Below are positions 1 through 13,135 of a stretch of 64,000 nucleotides of DNA, one piece after another; the stretch's first letter is position 1, and each line of letters opens with the position of its first letter. Below the pieces are notes generated by a model. The model had not been told where the DNA came from. It searched no databases and worked only from the letters and a program-made list of their open reading frames with translations. Source of the stretch: Malurus cyaneus samueli (lineage: Eukaryota > Chordata > Aves > Passeriformes > Maluridae); assembly GCA_009741485.1 (NCBI GenBank), contig CM019229.1, positions 1,305,946 to 1,369,945 of the forward strand, written 5' to 3'. The position numbers were made by a program, and so were the translations under genes.

Positions 1-1432
1 GCATTTGTAGAGCCTGAGATCCATCCCAGCACAGGGATCCTGACCTGCTGCCACTCAGGGCTGTCTTCAGTGAGAAGGATCCTTCCCAGCCTTCTGGAGA
101 CCTGGGAAAAGCCACCAGGCACAGCACGGACCGAGAAGGATTCAGGTGATAAAGCCTACTTCGATTTCTAAAGGCATTTTACAGAATATCAAAAGTTTTA
201 AGGAAGTTGAGAGAACAGAGGACAAAGGTCCTGGCATGGACTGGGGTGGCTGACAGCGGGTGGAGGAGAAGAGGTGCAGGTCAGTGGTCAGCTCTGGTGG
301 GGACAGATCTTCAGCAGCCCCCTGGGCTCTGTGCTGGGAGCTGGGCAGCTCCACACACCCACGGACTGGGAGAACCCCTGAGCAGCCACTCCCAATGTTT
401 GCTGGTGACAAAAAGCCACACAAAGGAGAGGAGCAAGCTGTGCCTGGCTGCAGGAGGATGTCACAAATCCCTGTGAGCAGGCCCTGAGCCAGGAGAGCAT
501 GCTGTGCCAGCGAGCTCACAGTGGGACAGCTGCTGACAAACCCAGAGCCCGAGGTTCCCTGGCACCCTGGGGAATGAGGCAATCCCATGGAAGTGTGGAA
601 GTGCCTGTGCTGCTGGAGCAGGAGTTCCCATGCTGTCCCCAGCAGGAGCCGACATCACACCAATCTCTGGAGCAGGCAGGCCCGGGCCGCCCCCACAGCA
701 GCAGTCCTGCCACACACACGGGGCTTGTGCTCTGTTTGCTGCCAAAATCCCACTGGGATCGGCTTCCTCAGAGTTATTTTTATTTTGCTCTCAGGATTGA
801 GCTCAGATTATGTGAAAAAATGTGTGGCAAAGCCACCCCCCACATCACATCTCCTGTGTGGAGCTGCTGGGCCTCAGACAACAGCTGCCCTGTCTGCAGG
901 AGCTTTATGGATGGAGGCGGCTGCTGCAATCTGAAAACTCAGCCCTAATCACCCCTGCCCCTTCTCTAGGGCCAGTATAATAAAGCCTTGTGCTGCCCTA
1001 ATAAAGAAGAAAAGAGGATCACATTTTGCTTTCCCAAGTTTCTCACTGTGGGGATTTCAGCGCTCTGCTTGATCCGTTGCTCCCCCACTGTGAGTCTGAG
1101 TCTGAAGGAGTTCAGGCATCACCCACCTCTGATGGGGGTGCAAACCTGCTTTAGGAGCTTCTGCAGAAGTTTCTCTCGATAACCTCACCTCCAGACCGCA
1201 CTTCCCACAGCTGATTTCTGATTTTCCCTTGGATGTTTGGGAGCTCTCTTTTCTCGAGGAGCTCAGCCTGCTCAGGCTCTGCAGACAGATTGTGCTGTGC
1301 TGGCAAAACTGGCTGATAAGGAATTTAATCTGAAAGGCTGTTCAGAGAGGAGAGGAGGGAGACTGTGTCAGTTGATATTCCCAAGAGCTGCAGCTGTGGC
1401 TGTGCACAGGCGCTGCTCCTGTCTGACCTGAC
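1..1432. other. Unique non-coding sequence, no gene seen
   Basis: Short open frames on both strands overlap one another and none resembles a known protein. Two AATAAA hexamers lie close together at 979-984 and 1000-1005 on the plus strand and could be a polyadenylation signal, but nothing upstream supports a transcript. Intergenic or intronic sequence is the simplest reading. Confidence 0.5.
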
Positions 1433-1552
1433 AGTTCTGTCCTTCTGATCAGGGTTTCTCCAGTTCTGCTCTGCCCTTCTGATCAGGATTTTGCCGGTTC
1501 TGCCCCTCTGGTCAGGACTTTTCCAGTTCTGCCCTTCTGATCAGGATTTTTT
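1433..1552. repeat. Short tandem repeat, about 29-bp unit, four copies
   Basis: Four degenerate copies of a unit with the core TTCTGATCAGGATTTT alternating with CCAGTTCTGCCC can be seen. Copies differ by a few substitutions, for example CTGGTCAGG in the third, so this is an aged minisatellite and not a recent expansion. Confidence 0.7.
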
Positions 1553-2039
1553 GTTGCTGAAAGCTCAGCTCCTTTATGAGAGGTCAGGGTCTTCTGCCCC
1601 AGCCTCCCCAGTTCTGTTGCCTTCTCCCCACGTGTGCCTTTCCAAACCAGTGATTGCTGGGTTTTCTCATCCTTTCAGGCTGTTGGAGTAGAGCTCCAAG
1701 GACCTTTCCCCAGCCAGGCAGATGGTTCTGGTCTCTCTATAAAGGGCTGCACAAGCTGGAGATGAACACTCAGGGGACAAGCCAGCCTTGTCCAAACCCC
1801 AGGCCATTTGCTGGGTCATTTTACAGAGGCAGAAGTTGGGATGGGAAAGACTGGAAATGAGGTGGGGATCAAAGACACAGAGAACACCATCACCACCAGC
1901 AGGACTTCAACTTCTCCCCAGACATTTTGCAGATTGTTCACCTGTGCTGGCTTCAATCCTGGCTTGTGACCTTTACAGTTCCCACCCTGCACAGAGGGGG
2001 ATGTGTGGAGGAGAGGGGTTTGTTTAAAGAGGTTTAACA

Positions 2040-2780
2040 AAATTTAACAAAGTTTAATGAAGAAAAGTGCCAGATTCTGCACCTGTGATAGGACAATCCT
2101 AGATGTACAGACTGGGCAATGAGAGGTGGAGAGCACCGCCATGGCATTTTGGACATGAGTCAGCAGTGTCCTGGAGCCAGGAGGGACGTCCCTGTCCTGG
2201 GGGGATCAGCCCAGCATCGACAGCCAGGCCAGGGCTGTCTGGCTCTGCTCTGGGCTGGGCGGCCTCACCTTGAACCACAGGGGCAGTTTGGGCATCAAAG
2301 GATGGTCTAAGGATCACCCCAAGGATCTAAAGCTGTCAGAGAGTGTCCAAGGAGGGAAGATAGTGAAGGATTGAGAGGGGAAGCCGGAGCTGTGTGAGGA
2401 GTGGCTGGGGACACTTGGTCTGTCCCTCTTGCTGCTGAAGGAGACTGAGGGGAGGCTCAGGGGCTGCAGCTTCTGAGGGGCAGCTTCGACCTCTGCTCCC
2501 TGGGACAGGACCCAGGGAATGGCTGGAGCTGGGCCAGGGCAGGGTCAAGCTGGAGATCAGGGAAAGGTTCTTCTGTCCCCAGAGGGTGCTGGCACTGCCC
2601 AGGCTCCCCAGGGAATGGTCCCGGCCCCGAGGCTGCCAGAGCTCCAGGAGCGTTTGGACAGCGCTGCCAGGGATGGACAGGGTGGGGCTGTTGGGGTGTC
2701 TGTGTAGGGTCAGGGGTTGGACTGGATGGTCCTGGTGGGTGTCTTCCAGCTGAGGAGTTTTCTGTGACCCCACACTGAAC
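2040..2780 (+). mobile_element. CR1 LINE fragment, 3' part, sense on plus strand
   Basis: The stretch follows the 3' part of the avian CR1 retrotransposon in order: the degenerate end of the reverse-transcriptase frame (around 2140-2170, a stretch like ACATGAGTCAGCAGTGTCCT), the block near 2440 with GGAGACTGAGGGGAGGCTC, then GTTTGGACAGCGCTG near 2650, and the 3' tail with TTGGACTGGATGGTCCT near 2716. Stops and indels interrupt every frame, so it is a dead 5'-truncated copy. At about 740 bp it is the longest CR1 piece in the window. Family assignment is from remembered CR1 sequence, not an alignment. Confidence 0.85.
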
Positions 2781-3783
2781 CTCAGCTGTTCATGCCCAGA
2801 GGTTCTGGCTGAACAGTGACAGTGCAACCCCTGTAATCCCTGCAATCCCATGGCTGCACCCTTTGTTTGGGCAAACATCTCCAAGCACACTGCCACTGAT
2901 TCCAACACCATCTGTTTGTTATGTGAATAGCCATCAATTCCGGGGCAGCCCCAGGAGTGTTTAGTTTGTCGATGATTTGTAAGCTCAGTCATGGTGTCGA
3001 TGATTTGTAAGTTCACTCTAAAGCTGAGAGCTGCACCCACAAACAGGCAGCCCAGACCCCCAGATCGGGAGGGAAACCCTTATTCTTAACCCATCCTGGA
3101 GAACCCAGCTCCCAGCAGAAGCACAAGGCCACATCCCAGAGACCAATGGCTGGTCCTTGCCTTCTCACACAGAAACTGCACTTTTTTCCCCATAATTTAA
3201 GCCTGCTGACAATGAGCAAGGCCCATTTAATTTGCTGTCCTTCTTTGCTCATTATTTCCACCAAATGACTTTATTTACTAACATAGTTCTTCTAAATTAC
3301 TTGATTACTTAACTAAATTTATTTATTGCAATGGGCAGCAGAAGGGGAAAACAGCTGCAGTGGGTCCTTGCTGACAGTCCCCCAAACCACAGCCTGAGAG
3401 TGGCAATGAAATCCCTGGATTTTGGGTGCTGCCAGCACATTGCATAACTCTGGTCAAAGCAGCTAATATGTCTCTCAAACCTGGAGGCAGATTTTCATGT
3501 TATTTTATTGTCCCAGATGCTGCTTGTCCAAATGAGGATGAGCCAGAGCCCCTGAAGCACAGACTAAGTGGTGTGAGCTGCACAGAATGAGAGAATGAGC
3601 CATGGAAACTCTGGGGAATCCTGGCAGTGTGACACCTCCTCAATGATGGGATTAACAATGGATTCAGCTGGAAACCATGGAACTCTGAGCAACCGATGAA
3701 CAAATGATGATAAACCAAACTCCCCTTTAGCTTCTTCATTCCTACCAGGTGTGCTGGACTTCCTTGTATAGGTTCTGTTTTAA
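2781..3783. other. Unique non-coding sequence between two CR1 pieces
   Basis: AT-richer sequence with no plausible frame. Apart from the small 28-bp direct repeat at 2967, I see nothing recognisable. Confidence 0.5.
2967..3012. repeat. Two-copy 28-bp direct repeat
   Basis: The motif TGTCGATGATTTGTAAG occurs at 2967 and again at 2995, a period of 28 bp. It is too short to assign to a family. Confidence 0.7.
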
Positions 3784-3995
3784 TAGAATCCTGGAATCAC
3801 AGAATATCCTGAACTGGAAGGACCCACAACAATCATCAGTCCAGCTCCTGTTCCTGCACAGAACCCAACAGCCCCACCCTGTCCATCCCTGGCAGCGCTG
3901 TCCAAACGCTCCTGGAGCTCTGGCAGCCTTGGGGCCGGGACCATTCCCTGGGGAGCCTGGGCAGTGCCCAGGAGAAGAACCTTTAAAACAGCACA
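3784..3995 (-). mobile_element. CR1 LINE fragment, antisense
   Basis: It begins with the antisense CR1 terminus (GAATCACAGAATATCCTGAA at 3793) and continues through the CR1 blocks for 'lost TCCAAACGCTCCTGGAGCTC' (3900) and CCCTGGGGAGCCTGGGCAGTG (3946). The copy on the opposite strand at 2580-2780 and the one at 20865-21290 share these blocks, so they belong to the same CR1 subfamily. Confidence 0.88.
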
Positions 3996-6900
3996 AGCCA
4001 AGAAGAGCAAAATCCTGGCGGTCCTTTGCAGTGCCCTAAAAGAAAATGAACAACAGCTTTTCCAAGACAGACTGGGGGAGTTTTGCTCATTATGAGACTG
4101 TGTGATATTAGAGGGTCTGATGGGAAACAGATTTCAGGGAGAGGACACCCAGAAGACAGTTCTCCTTCAAGCTCTAGGCATTTGGGATGAAAACAACTTG
4201 TTTACTCCTGCAGAAGTTCCTGCTGCTGGCCTGGTAGTAGTTAGGAAAGATGGCATCTCCAGCAGCTGCTCTGAGCCAGAGCAGAAATATTTGTTCAGGA
4301 ATTGATGGTTCTCTGGCTGGTTGATGTCCAGGAAATATCCAGGGGTCCATAATGTGAATTACACCCTCAGGCAGCATGTGATTCAGGGACCTTCTCTTTA
4401 CTATTCACATCTGGCAGATCCAAAATCGAGTCAAGCTCAACCTGCTCAGCTAATTTATCTCCTCTGCTGTACACAAGATGTTCTTTCCTTCCCTTCTGCT
4501 CACCTTTGGCATTGCAACATGCAGCAGTGAATGCATCCTCCCCAGGGCACAGCAGAAAATGCTGCTTTGTCTGGTGCTCTCACGATGCAGTTTGGGTCAA
4601 ACAACCTCCTGCTGTCACATTCCAGCTATTCTGTCCCCGAGGTTTGAGTTTCTGCTGCCCACCACAAGCTCGGTCTGAGCCCCTGCACTCAAGATGACAA
4701 TATTGACATTCCAATGAGATCTTTGCAGCAGACAACTTTAAATCTCCTCCTGCAACTGCATTAATTCTGCAATCTGAGAGCTTTGTGCTGATACAGCTCC
4801 AGCAAGGGCAGTCTGGAGTGAGGCTCCTGAAAGTGGAATGGTAGCAGAGATCCCTCTGTGCAGGCAGCTGCATGTGCTCAGCATCACTCCTGACAAACCC
4901 ACCACAAATCTCACAGAGGTTTACCATCCACAGCTCTGTGTTGGACCATCTGTGCTGTTTCCTCCTTGGAAAGCCTTGGGACTCTGGAGCAGCAACACAA
5001 AGGTCACCAGTGCAAGTGGGAGGCTTTGTCACTGCCTTCAGCTTCACCTCTGTGGATTTTCCAGAAGATTTCCAGTCCCAGAGCCAAGAATTTCCTGCAG
5101 TATCCAAGGATTGCTGAGCTCCTCACCTCACTCTGTCTCTCATTCCTTGCTGGTTTGGTGGGCAGGAAAGCAGACACATGGCCAGATGCAGCCAGAGGAG
5201 ATTCTAGCCCAAACTCTGCCTTCTGCATTAGTTATTTGCATTTGCTGCATTCCTGATATTTACATGTCTTTTGCCTGCAGGACTGTGAGGAATATTTGAG
5301 CTGCCAGTGGTGCTGTGCATTCCCAAACCTTCTATCTGAGCCCGACAAGATGAGTTTTTAGAGAACTTAACTGAAGAGCAGCAGTGATGCTGCCAGGAGC
5401 CAGCATGGGGATTTCACCAGGCTCTGCTTTGGGTGGTTTACACTGCTGGGTCTGATTTAGGACACAGCAAAATGCCTGTGGCTTTTTTTGTTATTTACTC
5501 CCTGCAATACTGGGTTTTACTGAGTGCTTCAGCCCAGAGGCCGCTGCTGGAGCAGCTACAGCAGAACAGAAGGGTAAATCCCTATTTTTAATGCACTTGC
5601 AGTTGTAACCTCTGATATAATGCACTCCTTAACTTGACGATGGGGAAGGAATTTTTTTTTCTTCTGTCACAATTAGCATCACATCAGGATTAAGCTTCAA
5701 TAAACTGACATTTCTCCTGCAGCTCACAGGGTCTGGCCTGGCTCCCAAATGGTTAAAGCTCCTGCAGCTCAGCAATTCATTTGTAATTAAGGGCATCTGT
5801 CTGTAAACCATCCCCCTCTCTCAGGGCTGCTGTGCTGACAGGTGCTAAGGGCTGCCTTTTGCTGAGGTTTATTCCCAGACCAAGAGCTCCAAAGGCTCTG
5901 CCAATCCCTCTTGGACACCCCAGGACCTCAGACCCTCCCAGAGTGATGGCCCTGGGTTGGTGGCAGGGTCATGGTGCCCATGGCTTGTGCCTGTGAATGC
6001 AGGTTTCCTGCTGGAAACAGTCCCTCTGCTTCTGGGCACTGGGATACCAAGAAATACCAATTTCTGTATGTTTCCCAACTGTCCCTGAAAATTCCTGGAA
6101 AGGCAGCTTGATTTGTGGCTGCAGGTCTCTTCAGGCCTGCACAGCAACAGCAGCTCCACATGGTTTTCAGAACAAGCTGGATTTTGCTCTTTGCCAATCT
6201 GAAACGGGTCAAGGGTAAAATTTCAACTAATTTTGTATCCAAGGAGGACTCCAGGGAGAAGTTAGAGCAGCTTGAAGAGAGGCAGCCACATTCCAGAAAT
6301 AACTCCTGTTCCCTCAGCACAAAATGGGAACAAAATGGGCACCCTCAGAGCAACATGTTTATTCCAAACAGCACAACAGGGCTGTTTTTTTTCCCAGGAT
6401 TTGAGGAAACTCCTAGTGTCTTCCAAGAAAACTTTACAAGGGTACTTTAAAGGAAGGCAGGAACTTTAAGGCCATGGTAGCCACTGGGCTGTCACAGGCT
6501 GCCAGGGGGGCAGGAGAGCCTGGGGGAGCCAATCCCAGCTTCAAAGTTCATTTTAAGGCCAGAGGGAACCCCTTGTAACACTGCATTAGCTTTCTCCCTT
6601 TTCTCTTACCTAGTTTCATCTTTTCAGTGCTAGACTGATGTGAAAAAAAGTATCTTTCAAGTGTGGCTGCAAGAGTGAAATCAGGTTTTCCTTCTCCGTG
6701 CATCAGATCAAAAATGCTGCTGAGATTTCAGGGCTCTCTTGTAATTAAGAGGACGCAGGTTGTAAGCTCTTGGTAGAATCATTGCCAGGGTTTTTATTCA
6801 TGCATTTCACAGAGTCCATCACAGTGTCCAGGCTTTGTGTGTGAGCTGGGGTTGCCTCTCATTTCCAGTTTGGTCGGGAGCTGGGCTCCAGGGACTCTGG

Positions 6901-9900
6901 GCTTGTCAGAAACCCAACATGATGTAACAACTGCTTCTGCTGTAGATAAATACCCTGTAAATAATGCCAGCCAAACTTGCTGTTCCTTCAGGAGGGATGT
7001 TTCCATCCATGGAAAACAAACATCTGGGCTTTGGTTTGTTGCTTTATTGCTGCCTTTTGCCTTGACAGAGCAGCAGGAGGTCACTGTCCAGGGACTCCCT
7101 TTATATGACTTTTGTGCAGAAAATATTATTGAGGATTGCAAAGATTATCCGTGATTCATGCCCATAAGGCCTAATTTGCTGTACACAAACAGCCCCACTT
7201 TATAGCAATTTCCCTGATCCCTGGGTGAAAACAAAGAGCACAGTGGAAACTCTTGTTTTCCATCAAAACCAGAAACACTGCAACTGTCAGGTTCTGCTTT
7301 TCAGACTGCTCATCTGACAGGTAAAACTTCACGGTGTTGTCAAGGAGTCTGAATCCAAAAAGCAACCAGAAAGCACCTGGTAGGAGATAACTAAAAAAGG
7401 TTTTTCTGGCACTTGGAATCTGCAATGAGCATTGGGATCTATCCCTCGATAGGTGTTGCCTAAGTGGGCTGATGATATTTAAGTTTGCTGGTGCTAAACA
7501 GGTGAAGTTTAACTAAACAGGTGAAGTTACTCTTGGTAAATAAAGTTTATTGGTGTGCTAAGTGCAATGCATTGTGTTCCACAAGCAAAGAGCATCCAGA
7601 ATGATGGGATTGACCAGGGCAAAAGTCACTTGTGGAGACTGGATATCCAACTGTACTGGATAAACACCTCTGTAAGATGGGCTCACTGGGATAAAGACAC
7701 TGACAAATACACATTTTATCCCCAAATTGTGCAATTGCATGAAGTTTCCATACCCCGCCCTTCTGAATCCTTCAACCCTCACAGACATCACCATCTCCCA
7801 CCAAACTCTCTTTAGCCTCATTTAATCACTAAAGGTGGACAAGGTGGGTGCTGTGTCAGAGCCCAGGCAGCCAAATTCACCAGTACTGTTCCTGAATCCT
7901 CCCTGACAGCAACAGGATTTCTTCACCTCCCCACAGGAAGAAGATGAAAGATCTGTTCCAGAGGAAATGTAGAATTGTGTCAGCAGCCCAGTGAAACTTT
8001 GTGTTGACATTCAATGTATTGATGCTGGCTTCAAACTCAAGCAGTATCTCATGTGGAAATTCTGGGGGAGAGCGTTCCACCTCCTTGATAAATCAAGTGG
8101 TTCATAAAGTAGGAGCCAAATCACGGCACCTGGCTGTAAATGCAGCTTAGATCCAAAAAGATCATGAAAAAACAATCAAAAGCCAGTTTCTCATTAGCTC
8201 ACCTCCTACTGAACAAGAAAATCCAGCCCTAATGCCTTCATTAGCAGTCATTTCATAATGACCCTGGACAAACCTTGCATCAGCACTTGGCCGAGACACT
8301 GTATAGAAGCACTTAGGGGCAAAATTTTTCAGGTCCTTCAGACTCCACCAGGAGAAAGTTCCTTTTTTTCCAGCTTATTGGCAGCAGAGACCTAGCAAAC
8401 AGATCACCATTTCCATCTCATTTAGCAATTATTATTCCTTCTGCTCTTCCTCGATTTCCTCAGTAGCATTCCCAGCCAAGCATCCCAGCACTGTGGGAGA
8501 AAGTTTTGCTTTGGTTTGTGGTCTGTGGGGTGAGACAGGAGTTTGTGAGGGCTTCACCGCTGATCCTGCCTGGCCACAGGGACAAAGTCCCATCTGCAGC
8601 TGGCAGAGGATTAGCACAGAAATCCTGGGATGGACCCACATCCCTTATCCAACAGGGTCAGATCTAACTGCAAATGTGCAGGAGGTAGTTTTCTTTCTAG
8701 GCAGTGGAAGAAAGTTATTTGTAGAAGTTTTAGGGATAAAATTAGAACATCTTTCAGGCAGCAGGCACTTCATCTGAGGGTGCAGGTGCAGTCCTGCCTG
8801 GGGGACAGGTCAAGGGCAAGGTGTCTTGGGCAGACCTCAGGAGTTACCCATGAGAAGGGAGGGAAAACCAGGAGAGACTCCTGGAATGGGCAGGGATGAG
8901 GCAGAGATCAAACAGAAACAGAAATCTGGGGACATCCCCAGGCCATGGGACAGCTCCATGAGGGCACAGGGCTGCCAGGCTCAGCACAAGCTCCCCTGGT
9001 GCTCACAGGTGCCAGAGGCCTCTGCAGCAGTTCCAGCTCCTCTCCAGGCCAGCTCATGGCACTTTGAGGGTCTGACACCGAGGTTAAAATATCAGAGTAT
9101 TCCAAAACACCCTGACACTGGGAAATGCAGCAGAGTTTCACTCAGGAGAGCAAGGGCTGTTGGAGGCTAGGATTTTTCCTTTTGTTTTCTTTCTCTCAGG
9201 GAATTTTGTTCCATCTGTTGCTAAGCCATAATAATGACCAATCCTTAAGAAAAGACAAAAGAACAAGCCTAGCTCCAGGGCAGGGGTGCTATCCCTTTAT
9301 CTGGAGGATTTGTCTTGGAGGGGCAGAGACACCACGAGATTTTGAGCTGGGGAAAAGGGGCTGTGGCAGCTCCTGGCTCTCCTGCTCTCTGAGCATTTGG
9401 AGGGGAGACACACTACAGTCACTGAGGGAAGAATTCAGCACCACTGCAGGGTTCTGTCTCCTACTTTGCTTCTCCTACCGAGAGTGAGGCTCCACTCTTA
9501 AGTGTGGCTGTTGAACTGGAACCTTATTAAACCCTTCTGCACTGGAAAAGACACTGACCATCTACTCAGGTGCCACAAGGGAAAGCTGGGACCCCCAGTC
9601 ACCCTCCCATTCCAAGGGCAGACACCCGTCTTTCAAACCAGGACAAGGACACAACCTCTCCAGCACTAACCAGCTTTTCACATTCACCACTCCATCATTT
9701 CTCATTACCAGGAACATTTATTTCTCACCAAAGCACTCCCAGCATCTGAACACATTTAAACCATACTATTTTTCAACACAAGGTCTGAGCACAGCCTGTG
9801 TCAAACTGCTCCATTATTTCCTTCTGCCAGGCAGTCTCTCATGGCTCAGCCATGTGTTCCCAGGCTCCAAGGCCAGCTGCTCTTGGAAACCACACTCCAA

Positions 9901-10512
9901 GCACATGTTCCTGCATGGGATGTTCATTGTTATTTTCAGCTTTATTTTATTGGTGCATGTCCTCCCTGTGTGTCCCCAAAGGGCTGCTTTCAGCAGGGCT
10001 TGTACAAAGTTGTTTGATTGGCTTCGAGCTTCTTTGTGAGTTTATCCAATGCCAAGCTCAGGCACTGAACCCATGCCAGGTAATTCATCATTTCTCCTTA
10101 AAAGCTATAGACAGAATCCTGCTCTCAGCTTGTCAGATAAAGGCCTGAGAATTGCCTTTCAGCCCACCTAATGAGGGTTTGTGTTTTTCTAGGCTTGGGA
10201 GGATGGATGGATGGTCTTAATTTCTGGTTTCTTTCAAAGAGAGCAATTTTCTTCCACAAAAAAAGATCAGGAATAATAGACACAATGTGGCTTATTCTGA
10301 GTCACCCTTTAACCATTTGTACTTACATTTCCTCTTTGTGCATCTTCCCCTAAGACCCTGAAACTCAGAGTCCTCTTCAGCTGCTGCTCTATACTTTCCC
10401 TGCCACGAGACATTTCTGTGCCTGAGGGTTTAATGCACAGCCAGCATCCTCTTCTGTGTTTTCTGACAGTCTCCACAAATACTTCCCTCAAATTCGAGGT
10501 GTTGCAGACTGG
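3996..10512. other. 6.5 kb of unique non-coding sequence
   Basis: This is the longest stretch without a clear repeat. Open frames up to about 175 codons occur on both strands (4580-5107 minus, 4838-5299 plus) but overlap each other, lack domain-like patterns and show no match that I recognise. An AATAAA with a GT-rich downstream stretch lies at 7539-7544. A 15-bp direct repeat (TAAACAGGTGAAGTT) occurs twice near 7494 and 7513. A long intron or intergenic DNA would fit; conserved non-coding elements cannot be excluded by eye. Confidence 0.45.
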
Positions 10513-10517
10513 GCTGT
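10513..10517. repeat. Left target-site duplication of the 10.5-kb LTR
   Basis: GCTGT directly precedes the LTR start TG and is repeated directly after its end CA at 11939-11943. A five-base match at the exact borders on both sides supports insertion as a retroviral element. Confidence 0.75.
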
Positions 10518-11938
10518 TGTTTTGGTTTGCCGATGAAGGTGGGGACCCCTCTTGGAGTGGTGAATATGTCCCCCTTCCCTCTGAATTATTACAATTTTGA
10601 AATCACGGGGCTTTCAGGCAAAGATATGGGGAAAAGGGAATGATAGCTTTTATTAGTGTGTACAATAAAGTAAACAAGTGAAAGGAATGAGAAGGTAGTG
10701 TCTTTACAAACAGACTCTGACTCTGGGGTGAGATAAGGCTGATGTTAGGAGACAGAAAGAAACAATAGGAAGGATTTGCATAGGAATTCTACTGATTGGC
10801 TTGCCCCAGTCTATGTTAATAGACTACCAGAGCAGAGACACAGAGATGTATTTTAAAAGGGGGCAATGTATGATAGAAGGGGGGGTTTCATCAGGCGTTT
10901 CGGGAGCCTGTACTCTCAAGTACCTCAGCTAGTGGGGAAAGAGAGAGGGGTCTGCGGCTGGGAAAAATTAGGATAAAAGAGGCTACGTCCTCTATGAATT
11001 TGAGAGACCCCATAGGAAATGCCCATGACCTCTCCCTTTATTCATGAATAAAGTTGTGGGACTCCTCTCTCTCCTTTTTGGACATAAACCTCTGGTGCTT
11101 GTGGATTAATTTTCCTAACACAAGTAACAAACAATGATAGTAACAATCAATAAAACCAGAAACCCAGTGACAGCTGCTCTGGGCCGCCACACACCCTTTG
11201 GTGCAGTTACGGTCCCAGCCGGCAGGGGCGCTGTTGGTGCAGTTACAGTCCCAGCCGGCAGGGGCGCTGTTGGCTCTGGGCAGGGTGGGTGCAGTGATTC
11301 CCCCCGAGGCTGCAGGGGCGCTGTGGTGCGGGTCCCGGTTGGTCTCAGCTCTCACATGGCCAATGGTGGGCACAGCGGGCAGAGATGGATGGAGAAAAGT
11401 TCCTTTACAAACTCACAGGGGAAGCCGATCCCGGTGTTCTCTCTGGATATCAACAGGAGCTGTAGCAGGGACCTCAGAGCAGCCAGATGGGCAAAGAGAT
11501 GAGCAGAATCCCGTGGCTGTAGAAGGGTGAATCAAAACTTGACCACTGTAGCTGGAGTCACAGGGGTCCTGGCAAGGCAGGGGAGCAGAAGCCACAGTGT
11601 AGCGAACAGGAACCTACGGCAGGACGCTGGGCTCTGCAGCGGCAGCAGGTCCACCATCCTTCCCTAAGCCAAGCTGGGCAAGAAGAGTGAGCCACCCCCA
11701 CACACACTTTTTCCCTGAGACCTAAATTATCACGGGATCTTTGCTCTCTACAGAGAGGAAACCACCGGATAGGAGTGCCTCCAGGAGTCCTCCTCCCCCA
11801 TGGGCTTGGCAACTTCTCTTGTCTTTCTTAAGCACCCAGACATTCGGCTAAATACTTGGTCATTATTGTTTCTAAGCAACAAAAATGGGGAAAAATTCCC
11901 CAAGAGGGACAACAAAAGGCGATTTTAACTTCTAAACA
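10518..11938 (-). mobile_element. Solo LTR of an endogenous retrovirus, ERVL/ERV3-like, 5-bp duplication
   Basis: The element starts TGTTTTGG and ends TCTAAACA, so the ends are inverted (TGTTT and AAACA) as in LTRs. It is flanked on both sides by the 5-bp direct repeat GCTGT (10513-10517 and 11939-11943), the duplication size of ERVL-type elements. The first 150 bp resemble a songbird ERVL LTR family as I remember it. There is no gag, pol or env, so it is a solo LTR, although 1421 bp is long for one. Orientation is tentative: on the minus strand an AATAAA (plus-strand TTTATT near 10648) sits about 125 bp before the end, as expected for the R/U5 boundary. Confidence 0.82.
11200..11271. repeat. 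Two-copy 36-bp tandem repeat inside the LTR
   Basis: Two nearly identical 36-bp units starting GGTGCAGTTAC lie head to tail at 11200 and 11236. They carry the CpG-containing core GCAGGGGCGCTGT, which recurs once more in degenerate context near 11312. Internal enhancer-like tandem repeats are common in retroviral U3 regions; that role here is inference. Confidence 0.75.
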
Positions 11939-11943
11939 GCTGT

Positions 11944-12849
11944 TCTATTCCAGCTCTGCATGAGTTGCCTGAGGTGAGGAAGATGAGACTTGGTACCCAA
12001 GGTCCTGTGCAGGGCCCGAGCTCCTCATTCTGCACCAGAAATCACCCCAGGGCCAGCCCCGGGCACCAGGGTGAGGGAACTGTAGGAGGATTCTCCCAGT
12101 CGCTGTGGCACTGACCATATTGAACAATTTTGCACAAATGTTCAAGGATGTCACAGGGGCTCTCATTAGCCAATGTTTGGCCAAATGCTGAATCCCAAGT
12201 TCTGTTCCCTGTGGTTCTTTCTCCGTGTTCACCGCACTTTTGTGACAGTTTCATCCTCAGCTGGAAACTCAGCCTGGGCAGTGCTCAGTCCCACAGTCTG
12301 TCAGATTCAGCCTAGAGCTGGTATCCCAAGGGCTCTCCAAGGAAGGATAACGCAGCAGGGAAGGAACAAAATAACCCCTGATCCCTCTGGGATGTTCCCC
12401 TCTGGCTGCCTCTGCAATGGAAATGGACTGACATGTCCCACCTTGCTCCTGCCAGGGACAATCCACCTCAGTTTGCCTCAGCTGAGTGAAGCAGAACCCA
12501 AAAGAGCAAGATGAGGGTTCTCACCTGGAAGAATCCACAGAGGAAAAATGGATGCTGGAATTGCAGCTGACAGGTGACTGTCCCCAGCTCACAGGATTTC
12601 AGTGCTAAGCAGGAATCCAGCAGTACATCATCCATGTGATTTCCATTTTATTTACATGCTGGGGCAGAAAGCAGCCAGGTTTGGGCAGGCTGGAGATGGA
12701 CCAGCCTCAGCTCCATCCATGGCAAACTGGGAGAACTGGAGAACTTGAGGCCAGGCTGTCCTTGGATCTTGTTGAGCTTCTTGCACGTGGTGTGGCAGCA
12801 CCACAGGATCTTCAACTGCCCCAAATCTATCTCTGCTGTGTAGGGAGTG
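11944..12849. other. Unique non-coding sequence
   Basis: Short open frames on both strands overlap one another and none is recognisable. I see no repeat family. Confidence 0.45.
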
Positions 12850-13135
12850 AAGTGTGTCCATCCTGCAGCTCAGCCTCCCTCGTGAGGCCACAATCAACTT
12901 TCCCTCTCCCTGGAAAGCCTCAGTGTACGTGGGATCCCTGTTGGTGTAATTGGAAGGGAGCTTCTTCTTTTATTTCACTGCCTGTGGTTTCCCAGGAGAA
13001 CCTTTTCAGATTGCAGGACTGTGACAGGGCACAAAGGATGGGGAGTGTCCCTGTGGGATGCTCAGGATGAAGACAAGAGGAAGAAACTGTGGAATGAAAA
13101 TTTTGGCACAGAATGTCCCCGTTCCCCCATTCAGG
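12850..13135. repeat. Dispersed repeat, first copy (second at 27690-28005)
   Basis: Shared landmarks in the same order are: AGCCTCCCTCGT at the start, GGAAAGCCTC(A/G)GTGTA, TGGGATCCCT-like, GGACTGTGACAGGG/GGCTGTGACAGGG, then AATGAAAATTTTGGCAC against AATGAAAATCTTGGCAC, followed by GAATGTCCCC/GAATATCCCC. The copies diverge by substitutions and medium indels, so they are old. No coding frame is shared between them. Confidence 0.65.

Noticed and set aside
979..1005. Polyadenylation signals of a gene ending near 1 kb
   Set aside because: Two AATAAA hexamers but no coding sequence or splice pattern upstream in the window.
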